Below are positions 60,150-64,000 of a DNA stretch of 64,000 nucleotides, in pieces. The notes under the pieces are model-generated. The model was not told the DNA's origin. It saw only the letters and a program-made list of their open reading frames with translations, and searched no databases. The first letter of the stretch is position 1; the number at the start of each line of letters is the position of its first letter. The position numbers and the translations under genes are program-made. Origin of the DNA: CAINVV01 sp038323575 (GTDB lineage: Bacteria; Bacteroidota; Bacteroidia; Bacteroidales; Prolixibacteraceae); assembly GCA_038323575.1 (NCBI GenBank), contig JBBQHB010000017.1, forward strand, positions 8,287 through 72,286, read 5' to 3'.

Positions 60150-61154
60150 ATGAGGCAGATCTGGCCCGGAAAGATTTTCTTGTATGTAAAACGCAAAGTC
60201 AAAAACTTTAGTTACCGCAAGGCTATTGTCTTTTTGATATGCCTGGCTCTCTCCTCTTTTCTATGGTTGCTGAGCAGCCTGGAAAAGCGCTACACCAGCA
60301 GGATCAGCGTACCTGTCAATTACATTGATTTCCCCAAAGACAAGCAACTCTCCGGCACATTACCGCAAAAATTCGATCTGATGGTCGATGCCTACGGTTA
60401 TACTTTGCTGAGTTACAAATTGCGGATGTCATTTTCGCCTGTACTCCTCAATGTGAGTGAACTGATCGACAATGCCTTGGAAAGCAGCAAAAGGTTGCGT
60501 TATACCGTATATACTGTCAACCACAAGGAGGAGATTGAGAAACAGATCAGCAGTGAAATCAGGATTTTGTCCATTAAACCCGATTCGCTGGTGTTTAATT
60601 TCAGCAAAATTATTTCGAAGAAAATCAGGGTCAAACCAAATCTGAAGTTAAGTTTCGAAAATCAGTATTCTCTTGAATATGAACCAACTTCCCTGCCGGA
60701 TTCCATCCTGGTAAGCGGACCAAAAAATATACTTGATACTTTGCAATTTGTTGCAACGAATCGTATCTCAATTACAGGTTTGTCAAGTTCTTTTGAACGA
60801 AAAGTAATGCTTCAGCCTGTCCCGGGATTGAAGAAAACTGTTGAAGAAGTTTATTTAAGGATTCCTGTGGAGCAAAACACGGAAGTAACCTTTGAAGTCC
60901 CCATCGAGGTGATCAGCAAACCCGCCGAAATCATCCTGAAAACCTTCCCCGGCAAGGTAAAAGTAACCTGCCGTATCGGTTTGAGTAAATACAAAAACCT
61001 GGATTACAGTACTTTTCGTGCATATATCAATTACGATAAAATCTCTGTCCTGGATACCCGGCTTCAGGTTATGTTTGAAAGCCCGGATAATTTAGTACTG
61101 GCAGTTGATTACTCGCCCAAAGAGGTTGAATATATTCTGGAAAATATTAAATAA
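60150..61154 (+). CDS. YbbR-like domain protein
   Basis: A 334-residue protein: a charged N-terminus, one membrane helix (AIVFLICLALSSFLWLL, 25-41), then an exported part with repeated YbbR-like strands (ISVPVNYIDFPKD, RVKPNLKLSF, LPDSILVSGPKNILDTL, and again VPIEVISKPAEII). In Firmicutes YbbR (CdaR) regulates the diadenylate cyclase; no cyclase gene lies next to this one. It is followed 6 bp later by coaE. Confidence 0.86.
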   Translation: MRQIWPGKIFLYVKRKVKNFSYRKAIVFLICLALSSFLWLLSSLEKRYTSRISVPVNYIDFPKDKQLSGTLPQKFDLMVDAYGYTLLSYKLRMSFSPVLLNVSELIDNALESSKRLRYTVYTVNHKEEIEKQISSEIRILSIKPDSLVFNFSKIISKKIRVKPNLKLSFENQYSLEYEPTSLPDSILVSGPKNILDTLQFVATNRISITGLSSSFERKVMLQPVPGLKKTVEEVYLRIPVEQNTEVTFEVPIEVISKPAEIILKTFPGKVKVTCRIGLSKYKNLDYSTFRAYINYDKISVLDTRLQVMFESPDNLVLAVDYSPKEVEYILENIK

Positions 61155-61160
61155 CTTGTC

Positions 61161-61772
61161 ATGTTAACCATCGGCATAACAGGCGGTATAGGAAGTGGCA
61201 AATCCACTGTTTGCAGGGTCTTCAGGGTACTGGGAATACCTGTATTCCAGGCAGATCTTGCTGCGAGACGGTTGCAGGACGAGGATCCGCACATAAAAAG
61301 CAGTTTAATCAAGCTTTTTGGTCCGGAAATATATACCGAAAATGGCTTGTTAAACCGAAAATTGCTGGCAGGAATAATCTTTGAAGACCATGTATTGCTG
61401 GAACAAGTCAGCCAACTTGTTCATCCTGCTGTCCATAAGGAATTCGATCATTGGAAAGGACAAAGAGTAAATGTTCCATATGTGCTGTACGAAGCTGCCA
61501 TCCTTTTTGAAACAGGAAGTTTTCATGGTTTTGACTATACCATCCTTGTGGTTGCAGATGAAAAGGAACGGATGGAACGTGTGATGAAAAGAGATCAGGT
61601 ATCAGCAGCGTCCACGAAGCAGCGAATGAATAATCAGATGAAAGATGCCGAGAAGATCAAATTGGCAGATTTTGTAATTGAGAATAATGATAATCAACTA
61701 ATTATACCTCAGGTATTAAAATTGGATCAAATATTTAAATCAAAGAGTCATGTTTGGAAAATGGATCGGTAG
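61161..61772 (+). CDS. coaE: dephospho-CoA kinase
   Basis: A 203-residue P-loop kinase performing the last step of coenzyme A synthesis. P-loop GGIGSGKST at 8-16, the substrate-binding DLAARRLQ and the lid-region RVMKRDQVSA are visible. Length is normal. It lies 6 bp downstream of ybbR and overlaps the DnaJ-like gene by 23 bp, so it belongs to the same cluster. Confidence 0.95.
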   Translation: MLTIGITGGIGSGKSTVCRVFRVLGIPVFQADLAARRLQDEDPHIKSSLIKLFGPEIYTENGLLNRKLLAGIIFEDHVLLEQVSQLVHPAVHKEFDHWKGQRVNVPYVLYEAAILFETGSFHGFDYTILVVADEKERMERVMKRDQVSAASTKQRMNNQMKDAEKIKLADFVIENNDNQLIIPQVLKLDQIFKSKSHVWKMDR

Positions 61773-62472
61773 TGGATTGGGATGGACATTGGGTGGCCCC
61801 ATCGGCGCTTTGGCAGGTTTTGTCTTAGGAACCTTGTTTGATCTTTCGGATAAATCGGAAGGCGCGAAAGCCTTTCAGAAAGGGATGCCTACAACTCCGA
61901 ACGATTACCTCTTCAGCCTGCTTGTACTGGTTTCCGCAGTGTTAAAAGCGGATGGGAGAATCATGAAATCCGAACTCAACTATGTCAAAGAGTTTTTCAA
62001 AGTTAATTTTGGTGTAGAAGGAGCGCAAAATGCCTTAAAGGTGCTGCAGGATCTTACCAGGCAAAATATCCCGGTTACCGATGTTTGCCAACAGATCAAA
62101 AATTACATGGATTATCCCTCACGACTTCAGCTTATCCATTTTCTTTTCGGCATTGCAGCTTCAGACGGTGTGATACACCCTGAAGAGCTGAAACTGATCC
62201 GACACATTTCAGGCAGCCTGGGGATTTCAAATGCAGATTATACTTCCATAGAAGCAATGCTGATCCCAAAAACAGACTGGGCATACGATGTACTGGAAAT
62301 TGGTCCTTCAGCATCCAACGAAGAGGTGAAAAAAGCATACCGGAAAATGGCTGTAAAATACCATCCTGACAAGGTCAGCTATTTGGGTGAAGAAGTGCAA
62401 CAGGCTGCAAATGAGAAATTTAAAAAAGTCAACGAGGCCTATAAATTAATTTCTACTGAAAGAGGTATTTAA
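61750..62472 (+). CDS. TerB/DjlA-like protein with C-terminal DnaJ domain
   Basis: A 240-residue protein. The Gly-rich N-terminus (GSGLGWTLGGPIGALAGFVL) resembles the membrane-inserting helix of DjlA; the middle (about 45-165) is a TerB-like helical bundle (LLVLVSAVLKADGRIMKSE, FGIAASDGVIHPEELKLI); the last 65 residues are a J domain (YDVLEIGPSASNEEVKKAYR) with the HPD motif in KYHPDK. It stimulates an Hsp70 partner. Whether it is truly DjlA cannot be proven. Its start lies inside coaE. Confidence 0.9.
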   Translation: MFGKWIGSGLGWTLGGPIGALAGFVLGTLFDLSDKSEGAKAFQKGMPTTPNDYLFSLLVLVSAVLKADGRIMKSELNYVKEFFKVNFGVEGAQNALKVLQDLTRQNIPVTDVCQQIKNYMDYPSRLQLIHFLFGIAASDGVIHPEELKLIRHISGSLGISNADYTSIEAMLIPKTDWAYDVLEIGPSASNEEVKKAYRKMAVKYHPDKVSYLGEEVQQAANEKFKKVNEAYKLISTERGI

Positions 62473-62527
62473 TACAGAATTTTATACTTATTTTTAAGGA
62501 ATATAAATAAATTTAAACTAGATCGAT

Positions 62528-63100
62528 ATGAAAAGATTCTTACTGACTTTTTCTTTTGTGGTTTTGGCAATGGTAACATTTGCTGCAACCTTTAACCTTG
62601 GTCTCAAAGCTGGTTACAATTCCTCCAAACTATCTGGTAACGTGAGTAATTTTACATCAAATGCTGATGGAGGATACGCAATTGGGGCTTTTGGAAGATT
62701 CGGAGGTAAATTATATATTCAGCCCGAGTTTCTTTATGTAGTTAACAATTCTAATTTAACGGTTGGCACAGCTAAAGATGCGTTAAAAACGAAGTTCATT
62801 CAGGTCCCGTTGCTGTTGGGTTTGAAATTGCTCGATCTGAAGGTAGTTCAGTTACATGCTTTTACCGGACCTGCAGTAGCCTTTTCTTCCGGCTATGAAA
62901 GTAGTCAAAACCTTAAATATAATCTTAGCAAATCAACCTGGGATTACCAGTTGGGTGCCGGCTTGGACCTACTGATATTCACACTGGATGTCCGCTATTC
63001 ATGGGGGTTGTCAAATAGAATTGATACCTCGGACATAGGATCCAATTTTAGCAGCAAAGCAAATGCATTCAGGGTTTCGTTGGGTATAAAATTCATGTAG
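62528..63100 (+). CDS. small outer-membrane beta-barrel protein
   Basis: A 190-residue protein with a signal peptide (FLLTFSFVVLAMVTFA, cleavage after 19). The mature part is a PorT-like barrel: FNLGLKAGYNSSKL, YIQPEFLYVV, KFIQVPLLLGLKLL, HAFTGPAVAFSSGYE, LDVRYSWGLS and the final VSLGIKFM. Such small barrels are common in Bacteroidota; function unknown. It follows the DnaJ-like gene by 55 bp and is closed by an unusually long hairpin. Confidence 0.88.
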   Translation: MKRFLLTFSFVVLAMVTFAATFNLGLKAGYNSSKLSGNVSNFTSNADGGYAIGAFGRFGGKLYIQPEFLYVVNNSNLTVGTAKDALKTKFIQVPLLLGLKLLDLKVVQLHAFTGPAVAFSSGYESSQNLKYNLSKSTWDYQLGAGLDLLIFTLDVRYSWGLSNRIDTSDIGSNFSSKANAFRVSLGIKFM

Positions 63101-63121
63101 TCCGGATAGCCATCAACAATG

Positions 63122-63171
63122 GAAATATAAATACGAAAGCCGCTTTTCAGCGGCTTTCGTATTTATATTTC
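63122..63171 (+). terminator. long perfect hairpin terminator after the barrel gene
   Basis: A perfect 22 bp stem (63122-63143 with 63150-63171) with a 6-base loop, 21 bp after the stop. The GC core is AAAGCCGC/GCGGCTTT. No long T run follows on the plus strand, but the A/T-rich outer stem serves the same purpose. Confidence 0.8.
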
Positions 63172-63264
63172 AGTTAAATCTTTATTTCCTCCCTCTTTTG
63201 ATTTTAAAAGACAATAGCGTATTTTGGTGTACCTAAGTATCATATAATTCCCACTCATTTTATA

Positions 63265-63272
63265 TATTTTTG
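63265..63272 (+). promoter_or_regulatory. -7 promoter element for the DUF4136 gene
   Basis: TATTTTTG, a perfect TAnnTTTG match, ends 25 bp before the ATG at 63298. Confidence 0.5.
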
Positions 63273-63297
63273 TATCTTGTCATTAATTAAGGTATCC

Positions 63298-63834
63298 ATG
63301 AACAAAACGATTAAAGCACTTTTGGCACTTCAGGTTCTGTTCCTGCTCTCCTCCTGCGCATCAATCAAAATATCAAGTGATTATGATAAAAGTGTCCGGT
63401 TCTCTGCTTTCGGTACTTACGAGTTTACCAATGAGACACTGAATCTGCCAGTCGATGATACCGGCAAGCAATGGCTTTTGACGGCTGTCGGAAACGAACT
63501 TGCAGCTAAAGGTTTTACCAAGGCAGAGAAGCCCGATGTACTGATTGATATTAAGATCAAAACCAGGCAGATACATACTGCAACCGCAAGCAACAGCGTC
63601 GGAGACGGAGACCGGTACCGCTGGGGTGCGGATTTTTCAACCGCCAGGGTCAATTATGAACAATATAAACAAGGTACCGTTTTTGTAGATATGATTGACG
63701 CTTCAACAAATACACTCGTCTGGGAAGGACGCGCAACAGGCACTTTCGATTCGGATGCCAATCCGGCAAGAAAGGAAGAGAAAATAAAATACGGAACGAA
63801 ACAGATGTTTATGAACTATCCCCCTGAGAAATAA
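63298..63834 (+). CDS. DUF4136 lipoprotein
   Basis: A 178-residue protein with a lipoprotein signal (ALLALQVLFLLSSC, lipobox LSSC). The mature part follows the DUF4136 pattern: IKISSDYDKSVRFSAFGTYEF, AAKGFTKAEKPDVLIDIKIK, FVDMIDASTNTLVWEGRATG. It is an outer-membrane or periplasmic lipoprotein of unknown function. I chose the ATG at 63298, since an upstream in-frame TTG at 63277 precedes the signal peptide by seven residues. Confidence 0.9.
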   Translation: MNKTIKALLALQVLFLLSSCASIKISSDYDKSVRFSAFGTYEFTNETLNLPVDDTGKQWLLTAVGNELAAKGFTKAEKPDVLIDIKIKTRQIHTATASNSVGDGDRYRWGADFSTARVNYEQYKQGTVFVDMIDASTNTLVWEGRATGTFDSDANPARKEEKIKYGTKQMFMNYPPEK

Positions 63835-63879
63835 AACTGTTATTCAATAACGATCATTCATCCAGGCAGAAAAAGCTGA

Positions 63880-64000
63880 TCAGAACGGATAACCGATTGC
63901 CAGATTAAAGCGCCAGCCATGGAAAACATCTCCCGAACGGAGCCAGTTGCCATTTTCACCAGTATACGGGGTTCTGAGCGGAAGTCCGAGATCAGTTCGC
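63880..64000 (-). CDS. C-terminal end of a BamA/TamA-like outer-membrane protein (partial)
   Basis: Translated by hand: the visible 39 residues include RTDLGLPLRTPYTGENG and end WRFNLAIGYPF. This is the end of an Omp85-type surface antigen, where the last strand carries the aromatic C-terminus recognised in barrel assembly. The rest of the gene lies outside the window, so it could be BamA, TamA or a related protein. Confidence 0.75.
   Translation of the reverse strand, partial: RTDLGLPLRTPYTGENGNWLRSGDVFHGWRFNLAIGYPF

Overview
The window is a 64 kb stretch of chromosome from a member of the Bacteroidota, most likely a Bacteroidales/Marinilabiliales-type organism. Evidence: promoters of the form TAnnTTTG (several with TTG or TTTG 19-20 bp upstream), a very long secreted protein with a type IX secretion (T9SS) C-terminal sorting domain, a long NusB, a fused E1 alpha-beta 2-oxoacid dehydrogenase, a short ATP synthase epsilon subunit, the carboxyspermidine route of polyamine synthesis and several small outer-membrane barrel proteins. 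Gene density is high. I see no insertion sequence, prophage or CRISPR array. Two tRNA genes (Lys-UUU, Arg-CCG) are present and no rRNA.

Layout. 0-8.3 kb: partial phoH, mazG, clpC, gyrA and a TPR protein. 8.5-13.3 kb: a Bax-like glucosaminidase and an E2 / fused E1 / flavodoxin operon. 13.5-17.2 kb: a serine hydrolase, pyrD, pyrK and an XRE-type regulator; the 11-mer ATTACATTTGT recurs through this block. 17.6-23.8 kb: an operon of esterase, Nudix hydrolase, aminopeptidase P and a large metallopeptidase-like/propeller/barrel surface protein. 23.9-25.4 kb: LysE-type exporter and SDR oxidoreductase. 25.6-32.7 kb: tRNA-Lys, a 1983-residue T9SS mosaic protein and an ECF sigma factor. 33.1-43.9 kb: one long co-directional run in which agmatine deiminase and N-carbamoylputrescine amidohydrolase precede a complete F-type ATP synthase operon, followed by carboxynorspermidine/carboxyspermidine dehydrogenase. 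44-50.6 kb: serine hydrolase, acyltransferase-like protein, YugP peptidase, DUF502 protein, then a cupin / ferredoxin / Crp-Fnr locus. 50.7-53.9 kb: pabB/pabC-like pair behind a heptanucleotide repeat array, an outer-membrane protein and a bactofilin. 54.2-57.1 kb: tRNA-Arg and two DNA-repair genes (DEDDh exonuclease fused to a UvrC-like GIY-YIG module, and a photolyase). 57.2-64 kb: threonine aldolase, then nusB / DUF1573 / yajC / ybbR / coaE / DnaJ-like, a barrel protein, a DUF4136 lipoprotein and the end of a BamA/TamA-like protein.

How parts work together: AguA, AguB and the dehydrogenase cover three of the steps from agmatine to spermidine and bracket the ATP synthase genes. PyrK and PyrD form the NAD-linked dihydroorotate dehydrogenase. 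E1 and E2 form a 2-oxoacid dehydrogenase core, with no E3 gene in the window. Nothing here is plainly a new defence or mobile system. The points most worth following are the repeated putative operator around the XRE regulator, the polyamine/ATP synthase gene run, the redox locus at 48.5-50.6 kb and the exonuclease/GIY-YIG/cysteine-cluster fusion.
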